Part shown: one piece after another, positions 29,045 through 37,176 of the stretch
Numbering within the stretch: position 1 is the first letter of the stretch
Layout of the letters: each line of letters starts with the position of its first letter
NCBI RefSeq assembly: GCF_001436695.1
Contig: NZ_AYZG01000011.1
Span: forward strand, 17,504-81,503
DNA length: 64,000 nt
Direction of reading: 5' to 3'
Source: Lactobacillus taiwanensis DSM 21401
Lineage (GTDB): Bacteria > Bacillota > Bacilli > Lactobacillales > Lactobacillaceae
Position numbers and translations under genes: made by a program
Notes under the pieces: generated by a model
Seen by the model: the letters and a program-made list of their open reading frames with translations, nothing else
Databases searched by the model: none
What the model was told of the DNA's origin: nothing

Positions 29045-30553
29045 ATGAAAAAAGACAAATCCGTCAAGATTGGGCTAAAAAGTCTTGTTTTGATGATCTT
29101 TTCAGCCATTTTTGGTTTTAGCAATTCATTAACTGCTTATTACCAAATGGGTTACGCTAGTATCGTATGGTATATAATTACTGCGGTTTTATTCTTTTTA
29201 CCATCTGCTTTGATTTTTGCGGAATATGGTGCAGCTTTTAAAGGTGTTAAAGGTGGTATTTTTTCTTGGCTTAAAGGCTCAGTCAGTGAAAAAATGGCAT
29301 TTATTGGTACTTTTATTTGGCTAGCAGCTTGGGTAGTGTGGTTGGTATCATCCACCCAATTTTTCTTAGTGTCAGTATCAACTGCAATTTCAGGACATGA
29401 TACTACTCAAAGTTGGCATTTTTTAAATCTATCGTCGACGCAGTTCCTAGGAGTTTTAGAAGTTATCTTTTTAGTAGTGGTAACTTTCTTCGCTGCTAAA
29501 GGTGTTGACAAGATTGCAGCCGTAAGTAATGTTGGTGGTTTTTTTACTTTAGCTATTACTATTGGCTTTACTTTGGTATCAATTTTGGTATTCTTTTTGA
29601 ATCATGGACACTTAGCGGAACCATTAACTGCTCAGTCATTAGTTCATTCGCCTAATCCGGCTTTTCAATCACCAATTGCTGTGGTTTCATTTATTGTTTA
29701 TGCTTTATTTGCTTATGGTGGTTTGGAAACATCTGCGGGAGTTATCGATTCGGTTGATAAGCCTGAAAAGACTTTTCCTAAGGCTTTAATTACTGCAATG
29801 ATTTGGATGACTGCTTTATATGTTTTGAACATTTTAATGTGTGGTGTCGCTGCAAATTGGAGTAATGAATTAAGCGGAAAAAATGTTGACTTGGCTAATG
29901 TTGAGTATGTTCTGATCAATAACTTAGGAGTTGAAACTGGTAAAGCCTTCGGCCTTTCTCATTCGGCTTCTTTGACTCTGGGAGCAGCATTTTCGCGTTT
30001 TGCTGGATTAGCTGATGTATTAGCGGGAATTTCAGCAGCTTTCTTGATGGTTTATTCACCAGTTAAATCATTTATTGAAGGCTGTGATCCAAAGCTTTTA
30101 CCTAAGAGTTTAGTTAAATTAAATAAGCATGGGATGCCAGAGCGTTCAATGTGGGTTCAAGCTGCGATCGTTAGTGTCATTATCTTGTTTATTTCATTTG
30201 GTGGTAATGCAGCTGGTCAATTCTACACCATTTTAATGGATATGATGAATGTTTCATCATCTGCGCCATATTTATTCTTAATAGGTGCATATCCTTTCTT
30301 TAAGATGAAGAAGGGTATTGATCGTCCATTTGTATTTATTGAAGGTAAAAAACGTGTTTGGGCAGTAACAATCGTTGTTTGGCTAGTAGTAGCAATCGGA
30401 ATTGTCTTTACTTGTATCGAACCATTATTCACTGGAGATTATGCAACATCCTTCTGGACAGCAATCGGTCCTGTAGCATTTGGAATTATTGCTTGGGTAT
30501 ATTATTCTTATCAAGAAAGAAAAAGTGTTGCTGTAGTTGATGAAGAAGAATAA
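29045..30553 (+). CDS. yjeM: APC-family amino acid permease, YjeM-like
   Basis: Predicted amino acid/polyamine/organocation transporter of 502 aa with about twelve membrane helices. Recognisable segments include FSAIFGFSNSLTAYYQMGYASI (helix 1), FIVYALFAYGGLETSAGVID (helix 6) and SRFAGLADVLAGISAAFLMVYSPVKSF. It resembles the glutamate/GABA-type subgroup labelled YjeM, whose substrate is not well established. A GAGGGAG lies 14 bases upstream, unusually far; ATG at 29045 is the best start. It converges with cls across a shared terminator. Confidence 0.8.
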   Translation: MKKDKSVKIGLKSLVLMIFSAIFGFSNSLTAYYQMGYASIVWYIITAVLFFLPSALIFAEYGAAFKGVKGGIFSWLKGSVSEKMAFIGTFIWLAAWVVWLVSSTQFFLVSVSTAISGHDTTQSWHFLNLSSTQFLGVLEVIFLVVVTFFAAKGVDKIAAVSNVGGFFTLAITIGFTLVSILVFFLNHGHLAEPLTAQSLVHSPNPAFQSPIAVVSFIVYALFAYGGLETSAGVIDSVDKPEKTFPKALITAMIWMTALYVLNILMCGVAANWSNELSGKNVDLANVEYVLINNLGVETGKAFGLSHSASLTLGAAFSRFAGLADVLAGISAAFLMVYSPVKSFIEGCDPKLLPKSLVKLNKHGMPERSMWVQAAIVSVIILFISFGGNAAGQFYTILMDMMNVSSSAPYLFLIGAYPFFKMKKGIDRPFVFIEGKKRVWAVTIVVWLVVAIGIVFTCIEPLFTGDYATSFWTAIGPVAFGIIAWVYYSYQERKSVAVVDEEE

Positions 30554-30557
30554 GTAA

Positions 30558-30609
30558 GAAAAAACGAGGAATACTTAGATAAATAATCTGAGTTTTCCTC
30601 GTTTTTTTA
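30558..30609. terminator. Bidirectional terminator between yjeM-like gene and cls
   Basis: ACGAGGAA-t-ACTTAGAT pairs with ATCTGAGT-t-TTCCTCGT around an AAATA loop, with A and T tracts outside. It works for both converging genes; the cls stop codon lies inside the right T tract. Confidence 0.9.
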
Positions 30610-32094
30610 TAAAATTGGTGATAATAATCGTGAGAAGTATTGTTTAAATTTACGCCAGTTAGATTGATTGTCAAAATATTCTTTTGTTAGTAAAGTAGAG
30701 TCTTTTAAATCTTTTTCAAAAATCTCTTTGAGTTCTTTAGTCAGCTTAGAACTATAAGTAAATGCATTTACTTCAAAATTTAATTGATAACTGCGGAAGT
30801 CTTGATTAGCTGATCCAACAGAAGCAATATTAGATCCGCTGACAATAGTTTTTGCATGAATGAACCCATTATCATATTTATAAACTTTGACACCATTATT
30901 AACTAGATATTTTGCATAATATTCAGTTGCGCGATAGACAAAAGGATGATCTGGCATTGAAGGAATCATAATTCTTACATCAACACCACTTTTTGCTGCG
31001 ATTATTAAAGCTTCTAAAATTGAGTCTCCAGGAATTAGATAGGGAGTTTGGATGTAGACGTAATTTTGCGCCTGGGCAATTATTTCTTCATATGCGCGAC
31101 GAATACCAAAATCACTATTATCAGGTCCTGAAGAAACGATTTGCATTGGAACTAAGTTATCGGATTGAACAACTTTTAATTTAAAATTTTCAATCAAACT
31201 ATCAACATTATATTTAGGTAGATGAGATTTGCGACAACTTGTATTCCAATCCATAGCAAAACGAATTTCCATCAGTAAGGCTGATTGCCCAACAACACGT
31301 AAATGAGTATCTCGCCAGTGTCCAAACTTTGGACTTCGATCTACATATTGGTCACCAATGTTAAAGCCACCGATATAGCCAACTTCATTATCAATTATTA
31401 CTAACTTGCGATGTAAATGATAATTGGCACGTGGAGTAGTAAAGAAACGATTCCCAGCTGTTGAAATAAAGGGTTGAGCCTGTCCACCTAATTGACGCAA
31501 TTTCTTAAAAAATGAAGGGTGTGTACCACGTGAACCACTTGCATCGTATAGGATTCTAATTTTAACTCCACGACTAGCAGCCTCTTCTAAAGCATGTAAG
31601 ACTTGATTTCCCAATTGATCGTCATAAAAAGTATAGAATTCAATATTAATGCTATTTTTTGCTTGATCAATATTTTTTAGAATGTTTTTAAATAGAACTT
31701 GCCCATCTACGAAAGTTTCTACTTTATTATTGAAGGTTAAAAGGGCATCATCATTATTTAAGTTTAATTCTACTAATCGCCTACTACGTGGACTTTGGTC
31801 TTTACTTGGAAGTAAATCATGAATTCTTAGTAATTTATTTTGCTCATTAAGAAAGCGATCGCGAAATTTCTTTTGTTCAGTTTTAATTGAAAAAATATCG
31901 TCATGAGATAATTGACGTCCGGTAAATAAATATAATATAAAACCAACATATGGCAAGATCGATAAAATTAAAAGCCATGCCCATGTAGAAGATATGTCAC
32001 GATGACTACGAAAAACAGTCCAAATAGCTAAACCTACATTAATTAACCAAAGAACTTCAATAGTTCGTCGAATTATATCCCACGTTAAAATCAT
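30607..32094 (-). CDS. cls: Cardiolipin synthase
   Basis: Phospholipase D-family membrane enzyme condensing two phosphatidylglycerols to cardiolipin. The start is ATG at 32094 (MILTWDIIRR), seven bases after GGAGG; the open frame extends 26 codons further without an RBS. Two N-terminal membrane helices precede two PLD domains. The first HKD motif is intact (HLHRKLVIIDN). The second reads IHAKTIVSGS, with His and Lys present but Gly where the motif normally has Asp. Length is 495 aa. Divergent from thyA. Confidence 0.92.
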   Translation of the reverse strand: MILTWDIIRRTIEVLWLINVGLAIWTVFRSHRDISSTWAWLLILSILPYVGFILYLFTGRQLSHDDIFSIKTEQKKFRDRFLNEQNKLLRIHDLLPSKDQSPRSRRLVELNLNNDDALLTFNNKVETFVDGQVLFKNILKNIDQAKNSINIEFYTFYDDQLGNQVLHALEEAASRGVKIRILYDASGSRGTHPSFFKKLRQLGGQAQPFISTAGNRFFTTPRANYHLHRKLVIIDNEVGYIGGFNIGDQYVDRSPKFGHWRDTHLRVVGQSALLMEIRFAMDWNTSCRKSHLPKYNVDSLIENFKLKVVQSDNLVPMQIVSSGPDNSDFGIRRAYEEIIAQAQNYVYIQTPYLIPGDSILEALIIAAKSGVDVRIMIPSMPDHPFVYRATEYYAKYLVNNGVKVYKYDNGFIHAKTIVSGSNIASVGSANQDFRSYQLNFEVNAFTYSSKLTKELKEIFEKDLKDSTLLTKEYFDNQSNWRKFKQYFSRLLSPIL

Positions 32095-32229
32095 TAAAAT
32101 TCCTCCAAAATATATAATATCTAATTCTACCACATCTAAGCACATACAAAATATAGTATATGTATTTACCAAGACACTAAATATATGGTATTTTAATGAA
32201 GAATATGCGCAATAGAAAGAAGAAAGAAA

Positions 32230-33186
32230 ATGGCAACTTTAGAGCAACCATATTTAGACTTATTAAACAAAATTATGTCTGAGGGACATGATAAGGAAGA
32301 TAGAACAGGAACAGGTACCAGAAGTTTATTTGGTGCGCAAATGAGATTTGATCTAAGCCAGGGCTTTCCTATTCTAACTACTAAAAGAATTCCGTTTGGG
32401 CTTATTAAAAGCGAATTATTATGGTTTCTACGGGGAGATACCAATATTCGATTTTTATTGGAACATAATAATCATATTTGGGATGAGTGGGCTTTTAAAA
32501 ATTGGATAGAAAGTTCTGATTATAATGGCCCTGATATGACTGATTTCGGACTTAGAAGTCAAAAAGATCCTGAATTTAAGAAGATTTATCAAGAAGAAAT
32601 GCAAAAGTTTGATCAAAAAATATTAAAAGATCAAGCTTTTGCAGAAACATATGGAAATTTAGGAGACGTATATGGCGCCCAATGGCGACACTGGAAAAAA
32701 CGTGAAGGTGGCTTCATTGATCAAATTCAAAATGTAATTGATCAAATAAAGAAGACACCATATTCTAGGCGTTTAATTGTCAGTGCTTGGAATCCAGAAG
32801 ATGTTCCAACTTCTGCGTTGCCACCATGTCACGTTTTATTTCAATTTTATGTTAATGATGGAAAATTAAGTTTACAGCTGTATCAAAGATCAGGGGATAT
32901 GTTTTTAGGAGTGCCGTTTAATATTGCAAGTTACTCTTTGCTCGTTAATCTAATTGCACGAGAAACAGCTTTAAAACCAGGTGAATTTATTCATACTTTG
33001 GGAGATGCTCATATTTATAAAAATCATTTTAATCAAGTGAAGGATTTATTGAGTAGAAAGCCTTATAATTCTCCTCAACTTTGGTTAAATCCTGATAAAA
33101 AAATGGTTCAAGATTTTGAAATGTCAGATATCAAGTTAATTGATTATCGACATCATGGCACAATTAAGGCAGCAGTAGCCGTTTAA
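32230..33186 (+). CDS. thyA: Thymidylate synthase
   Basis: Converts dUMP to dTMP using methylene-tetrahydrofolate. The 318-aa protein has the folate/nucleotide motifs EDRTGTGT (about 20), the catalytic Cys in [11 protein letters not shown], and [23 protein letters not shown]. Lengthened in the middle like other Gram-positive ThyA proteins. dfrA follows 16 bp later, so the enzyme that makes dihydrofolate is coupled to the one that recycles it. Confidence 0.97.
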   Translation: MATLEQPYLDLLNKIMSEGHDKEDRTGTGTRSLFGAQMRFDLSQGFPILTTKRIPFGLIKSELLWFLRGDTNIRFLLEHNNHIWDEWAFKNWIESSDYNGPDMTDFGLRSQKDPEFKKIYQEEMQKFDQKILKDQAFAETYGNLGDVYGAQWRHWKKREGGFIDQIQNVIDQIKKTPYSRRLIVSAWNPEDVPTSALPPCHVLFQFYVNDGKLSLQLYQRSGDMFLGVPFNIASYSLLVNLIARETALKPGEFIHTLGDAHIYKNHFNQVKDLLSRKPYNSPQLWLNPDKKMVQDFEMSDIKLIDYRHHGTIKAAVAV

Positions 33187-33202
33187 GAATAAGGAGATAT
33201 CA

Positions 33203-33712
33203 ATGCTAAGATTTATTTGGGCAGAAGATGAAGCCAGTTATATTGGTTACCAAGGTAGGTTACCCTGGCATTTACCAGCTGATATGAAACATTTTAAAGA
33301 ATTAACTTCTGATCATGTAATTGTTATGGGAAGAAAAACTTTTGAAAGTTTTCCTGGGCTCCTTCCTAAAAGAGAGCATGTTATTCTTTCGACTAGCCCA
33401 ATCTTGCAGCGTGAATATCAAGATAATCCACGCGTTAAGATCTTTTCACAGATTGAACAATTAAGAAATTGGCTAGGAAATCATTCTAATGAAATAATTG
33501 ATATTATTGGTGGAGCGAGACTTTTTGAGGAATTTGAAAATGATGTTGATGTTCTTCAAAAAACCAAGATCCATCATCTATTTGTTGGTGATACGAAAAT
33601 GTCGGATATAAATTATGACGATTTTAAGTTGTTTAATATTGAAAAACATTCAGCAGATAACAAAAATGAATTTGATTATGATTTTTTAGAATATAAGAGA
33701 ATTAAAAAATAA
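33203..33712 (+). CDS. dfrA: Dihydrofolate reductase
   Basis: Regenerates tetrahydrofolate after thymidylate synthesis; target of trimethoprim. The 169-aa protein has the active-site stretch YQGRLPWHLPADMKHFK (about 17-34), VMGRKTFESFP and IIGGARLFEEF. RBS AAGGAG. It ends at a clear terminator, so thyA-dfrA form a two-gene unit. Confidence 0.95.
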   Translation: MLRFIWAEDEASYIGYQGRLPWHLPADMKHFKELTSDHVIVMGRKTFESFPGLLPKREHVILSTSPILQREYQDNPRVKIFSQIEQLRNWLGNHSNEIIDIIGGARLFEEFENDVDVLQKTKIHHLFVGDTKMSDINYDDFKLFNIEKHSADNKNEFDYDFLEYKRIKK

Positions 33713-33722
33713 AATCTCCCTT

Positions 33723-33770
33723 AGACTGTTAATCCTTCGTTTATAAAGAAAGATTGGCAGTCCTTTTTTA
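33723..33770 (+). terminator. Terminator after dfrA
   Basis: GACTGTTAATC (33724-33734) pairs with GATTGGCAGTC (33752-33762) using two G-T wobbles, extended inward by TTC/GAA; a T7 tract follows. Confidence 0.82.
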
Positions 33771-33778
33771 TAATTTTA

Positions 33779-33853
33779 GTTACCGGTAACAGTTTATTTA
33801 ATATTGAAAGCATTTTCATCCTTGCTTAATATAAAATTATGAAAGCGCTTAGG
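33779..33853 (+). promoter_or_regulatory. Promoter and operator region of the MFS transporter
   Basis: TTGAAA (33804-33809), 17-bp spacer and TAATAT (33827-33832). A cre-like site TGAAAGCATTTTCA (33805-33818, one mismatch to the CcpA consensus) overlaps the -35. A second, weaker cre-like box TGAAAGCGCTTAGG starts at 33840. Upstream, GTTACCGGTAAC (33779-33790) is a perfect 12-bp palindrome of the LacI-family operator kind. Together they suggest catabolite control plus a specific sugar regulator not encoded nearby. Confidence 0.6.
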
Positions 33854-33875
33854 CGTAATAGTGAGGGAGAAAATT

Positions 33876-35219
33876 ATGGATAAAAATAATGAAGTATCTG
33901 GTTTGCCAAAACTTGCTAAAAGTATAATTTGGATGATTAATTTTGGATATTTAGGTATCCAAATTGCCTTTACACTTGAAACATCACAAATGAGTCGTAT
34001 TTTTCAAACTTTAGGTGCTGACCCAACGAAATTAGGTTGGTTCTTCATTTTGCCTCCTTTAGCTGGTCTAGTGGTTCAACCAGCTATTGGATCATTATCT
34101 GATAAAACATGGGCTCCAAAACTTGGCGGAAGAAGATTACCGTATTTATTAATTGGGATGATCTTCGCGGTAGTTATGATGTTACTTTTGCCAAATATTG
34201 GTAATTTTGGTTTGGGATATGGATCTATTGAAGCTTTAGTATTTGGTGCTATTGCAATTGCCATTTTAGATGTGGCGGCCAATATGGCGATGCAACCATT
34301 TAAAATGATGATTGGGGATATGGTTAATGATGAACAAAAATCATATGCTTACGGTATTCAGAGTATGCTTTCAAACTCTGGTGCAGTAATTGCAGCATTT
34401 TTCCCATTCTTATTAACAGTTTTAGGTGTGGCCAATACTGCTGAAAAGGGCGTAGTGCCTCAATCGGTTGTAATTTCATTTTATGTAGGTGCTGTAATCC
34501 TTGTTATTACTAGCTTGTTAACCGTAACAAAGGTCCATGAATATGATCCTAAAACTTATGCACGTTATCATGGTATTAAAGAAGAAGATAATAAAAAGGA
34601 TGGTAACTGGTTTGTATTACTAAAACATGCACCTAAAGTTTTTTGGGAAGTTTCCTTAGTACAATTGTTTTGTTGGTTTTCATTTCAATATTTGTCCACT
34701 TACGCTACAGGAGCTATTGCCAAAAATGTATGGAGAGCAGTTGATCCCGCTTCTTCAGGTTACCAATTAGCAGGTAACTGGTTTGGTGTTTTAACGGCTG
34801 TACAATCTATTGCAGCAGTAATTTGGTCATATGTTTTAGCAAAAGTACCAAATGATCATCATAAGTTAGGTTATGGAATTAGTTTGTTGTTGGGAGCTGT
34901 AGGATATGGATCAATCTTTTTTGTTCACTCACAGAATTTACTTATTTTATCATTTGTTTTAATCGGAATGTCTTGGGCTGCGATGAATACTTATCCTTTA
35001 ACTATGGTTTCTAATGCCTTATCTGGCAAACACATGGGGACTTATTTAGGATTATTTAACTGTTCAATTTGTTTACCACAAATTATTGCGTCATTACTAA
35101 GCTTTGTATTATTCCCACTGATGAAATATTCAATGCCCGCAATGATGTTAACAGCAGGTGTTTCAGGAATATTAGCAGCAGTTTGCGTTTTGTTTATCAA
35201 GGAAACTTATCAAAATTAA
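33876..35219 (+). CDS. MFS sugar transporter (SLC45/GPH-like, maltose/sucrose type)
   Basis: Twelve-helix permease of 447 aa from ATG at 33876, seven bases after AGGGAG (an in-frame GTG at 33861 overlaps the RBS and is rejected). The N-terminus WMINFGYLGIQIAFTLETSQMSRIFQ and the loop GSLSDKTWAPKLGGRRLPYLL with the MFS D-(R/K)xGxRR pattern match the SLC45-like disaccharide symporters. The cre-like promoter supports a carbohydrate substrate; which sugar is not shown. Its 3' terminator was split by the island that begins 43 bp after the stop. Confidence 0.8.
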   Translation: MDKNNEVSGLPKLAKSIIWMINFGYLGIQIAFTLETSQMSRIFQTLGADPTKLGWFFILPPLAGLVVQPAIGSLSDKTWAPKLGGRRLPYLLIGMIFAVVMMLLLPNIGNFGLGYGSIEALVFGAIAIAILDVAANMAMQPFKMMIGDMVNDEQKSYAYGIQSMLSNSGAVIAAFFPFLLTVLGVANTAEKGVVPQSVVISFYVGAVILVITSLLTVTKVHEYDPKTYARYHGIKEEDNKKDGNWFVLLKHAPKVFWEVSLVQLFCWFSFQYLSTYATGAIAKNVWRAVDPASSGYQLAGNWFGVLTAVQSIAAVIWSYVLAKVPNDHHKLGYGISLLLGAVGYGSIFFVHSQNLLILSFVLIGMSWAAMNTYPLTMVSNALSGKHMGTYLGLFNCSICLPQIIASLLSFVLFPLMKYSMPAMMLTAGVSGILAAVCVLFIKETYQN

Positions 35220-35241
35220 TTCATTTTATTGTGTTATATCT

Positions 35242-35256
35242 AAAAAGCAGATTACT
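35242..35256. terminator. Left arm of a terminator hairpin split by the island
   Basis: AAAAAGCAGATTACT is the exact reverse complement of AGTAATCTGCTTTTT at 40047-40061. The two arms flank the IS-bounded island, so an ancestral bidirectional terminator between the MFS gene and the converging P-type ATPase gene had the island inserted in its loop. Confidence 0.8.
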
Positions 35257-35264
35257 ATTTTTTG

Positions 35265-35316
35265 AAGTGCCTCATAATTGTTAGACATAAATCTAATGAT
35301 TGTGAGGCACTTTTTT
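35265..35316 (+). promoter_or_regulatory. Hairpin at the IS left end covering the orfA RBS
   Basis: AAGTGCCTCA pairs with TGAGGCACTT, then AATTGTTAGA with TCTAATGATT (two G-U), around a CATAAA loop; four to five T follow and the orfA ATG is the next codon. The likely RBS GAGG (35304-35307) is in the 3' arm. Transcripts entering from outside would both terminate and hide the RBS. Confidence 0.65.
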
Positions 35317-35844
35317 ATGACCAAATATTCAACTGAATTAAAAATAGAAGTTGTTTCTAAATATTTAAATCATGTTAATTCATTATTAGGATTAGAAAAA
35401 GAATATGATATTCTTCCTAATTATCAAATTTTTAGATGGGTTAAATTGGCACAAAAACAAGGATTAGAGGCTCTTAGAGTTAAGCATACTAAGAAAGAAT
35501 ATTCTTTTGAATTTAAACTCGATGTGGTACGCTACTATCTAACTAATAATCAAGAACGAACAGAGGCAGCAGCTAGGTTTAATATCAACCCTTCTCAAGT
35601 GTATTCTTGGACACATAAATTTAATGAAGAAGGTATTGCTGGGCTGAAACCTAATCAGAAAGGATGCCCACGTAAAATACCTAAAAAGACGAAGTATATC
35701 AAAAAAAGAGCTCAGAAAATTGAGCTTAGCGAGAAGGAAAAGTACGAAGAGAAAATCTTACAACAAGAAGCTGAATTAGAAAGATTACGTATAGAGAACT
35801 TAATCTTAAAAAAGTGGCTGCCCGATATCCACGTTATCCAATAG
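35317..35844 (+). CDS. IS3-family transposase OrfA
   Basis: DNA-binding subunit of 175 aa. Start ATG at 35317 directly after the left-end hairpin. Two helix-turn-helix units (about 1-55 and 60-110, RTEAAARFNINPSQVYSWTHKF) and a C-terminal leucine-zipper-like coiled coil (YEEKILQQEAELERLRIEN). It ends with TTA AAA AAG, an A-AAA-AAG slippery heptamer for the -1 frameshift that would make the OrfAB fusion. Confidence 0.9.
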   Translation: MTKYSTELKIEVVSKYLNHVNSLLGLEKEYDILPNYQIFRWVKLAQKQGLEALRVKHTKKEYSFEFKLDVVRYYLTNNQERTEAAARFNINPSQVYSWTHKFNEEGIAGLKPNQKGCPRKIPKKTKYIKKRAQKIELSEKEKYEEKILQQEAELERLRIENLILKKWLPDIHVIQ

Positions 35845-36727
35845 ACGAAAATCACAAATAATCCTGGATATTCGGGCTGAAGAACCTCAAGTTAAGCTTA
35901 AGACCTTATTTAAGCTGCTTAATTTAAATCGCAAAACTTACTACGATAATATCAAAAATCGTCTTGACAAGACTGATAAATACGCTGAAGTTAAGGAAAA
36001 GATCAAAGAAATATATTATGGTGAAGCTGATGAAACATATGGTTATCGTCCAATGTGGGCTGCTTTAAGAGATGAAGGTATTAAGCTTGCGATGGAAACA
36101 GTGCGAAAAATAATGCGAGGTATTGGCATTAAAACCACACTGTATCATAAGAATACAGCTAAATATGGCTCTTATAAGGGGAATGTTGGCAAGAAGGCAC
36201 TAAATATTCTTAACCAAACCTTTGATGAAACCAGACCTTATCATGTTCTACATACTGATGTGACAGAATATAAGCTAACTAATGGCAGAAAAGTTTATAT
36301 ATCTCCAGTAGTGGATGAAGCTTCTTTAGAAATCTTAGCTTGTTCAGTTAGCCACTCCCCTGAGATGAAAACTATTTATAAAATGCTTGATGAGTTAGAG
36401 AAACATTTGCCTAAAGAGGCTAATCCTATCCTGCATTCAGATCAAGAATTTCAGTATCAAAATCCTGGTTATCAAGCTAGATTAAAAGAGATGAATATTA
36501 TTCAAAGCATGTCACGCAAAGGTAACTGTCATGATAATGCACCTGGAGAAACAATAATTAATCTAATGAAAAGAGAAAAACTAAATCGCTTGAAGATTGG
36601 TTCATTGGAAGAAATGGAAAAAGTACTTCAAGAATATATCTACCGGTTCAATAACATCAGACGTTCCAATAAACTAAAATACACGCCCCCTGTTAAATAC
36701 AGAAGTCGTGTATTATCAAATATTTAA
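35814..36727 (+). pseudogene. IS3-family transposase OrfB, frameshifted
   Basis: In the -1 frame after the slippery site the product reads VAARYPRYPIDENHK and meets TAA at 35859. One base over, the frame continues IILDIRAEEPQVKLKTLFKLL and runs to 36727. A single lost A in the run at 35856-35858 explains it. The rest is intact: the rve core has HTDVTEY, LHSDQEFQYQ and CHDNAPGETI, giving the DDE triad, with Glu replacing the usual Gly after HSDQ. A shorter product could start at ATG 36053 but would lack the HTH-21 region. Confidence 0.82.
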
Positions 36728-36856
36728 AAATTTATAAAATGTCTAACTTTTGTATGGCACTTCACATAAATATTGGTTTTTTAATAATATTTTTATGAAG
36801 TAATGCATGTAAACAAATTATTTAGCGAGTTATATTAAAATATAAGATTAAAAATG

Positions 36857-36885
36857 TTGACATGATTAAAAAAGCATATTATTAT
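36857..36885 (+). promoter_or_regulatory. Strong promoter of the peptide gene
   Basis: Consensus TTGACA (36857-36862), 17-bp spacer, TATTAT (36880-36885). Start predicted near 36892, 45 bp before the peptide ATG. It lies in cargo DNA, outside the IS. Confidence 0.75.
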
Positions 36886-36936
36886 TAGTTTCAAATAAGA
36901 ATGCTTTTAGCGTTTTAAAGTTAGGTGTTGATTTAA

Positions 36937-37035
36937 ATGAAAGAAGTATCAACAGAAGAAGTTATTGATTTGACTACTTTAGATGTAACTTTAAGTTACA
37001 CTCAAAAGAGAAACAGCTGGCAACTTTGGAATTAG
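36937..37035 (+). CDS. Candidate RiPP precursor peptide, 32 aa ending in Asn
   Basis: ATG at 36937, nine bases after TTAGGTG, encodes MKEVSTEEVIDLTTLDVTL followed by SYTQKRNSWQLWN and a TAG stop. The acidic, leader-like first 19 residues and the polar, aromatic tail are what a RiPP precursor looks like. The C-terminal Asn is the residue MccB adenylates in microcin C precursors. It has the best promoter in the island and is followed by a strong terminator and then the E1-like gene, the order of mccA-hairpin-mccB. I do not recognise the peptide itself; precursor status is inferred from context. Confidence 0.6.
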   Translation: MKEVSTEEVIDLTTLDVTLSYTQKRNSWQLWN

Positions 37036-37069
37036 TCTGAGGATTATCAAAAAGGCACATGAATCAAAG

Positions 37070-37124
37070 AAATCCTACTAAATCATGGTAATAATACGCC
37101 TTGATTTAATAGGATTTTTATTTT
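37070..37124 (+). terminator. Hairpin between peptide gene and E1-like gene
   Basis: AAATCCTA-c-TAAATCA (37070-37085) pairs with TGATTTA-a-TAGGATTT (37102-37117), then TTATTTT. It would give abundant short peptide mRNA and limited read-through into the biosynthetic genes. Confidence 0.85.
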
Positions 37125-37176
37125 AATAAAAATTCTAATTAATTTAGAAGTATTTTTAATATTTTTAAGGTGAAAG

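Larger units (their letters stand above)
35263..36764 (+). mobile_element. IS3-family insertion sequence (IS150-like), complete ends
   Basis: 1502-bp element. Inverted ends: TGAAGTGCC-n8-GTTAGACAT at the left (35263) and its inverted counterpart, TGAAGTGCC-n8-GTTAGACAT read from 36764 leftward. It carries orfA and orfB with the IS3 arrangement, a slippery A6G and a DDE transposase. orfB has a frameshift, so this copy is probably inactive by itself. T5 lies immediately outside the left end; the same T5 lies outside the right end of the distal fragment at 40041 rather than outside 36764. Confidence 0.9.

Noticed and set aside
31561..31563. Cls start at the far upstream codon (32172)
   Set aside because: It would add 26 residues with no RBS; GGAGG is placed for ATG at 32094.
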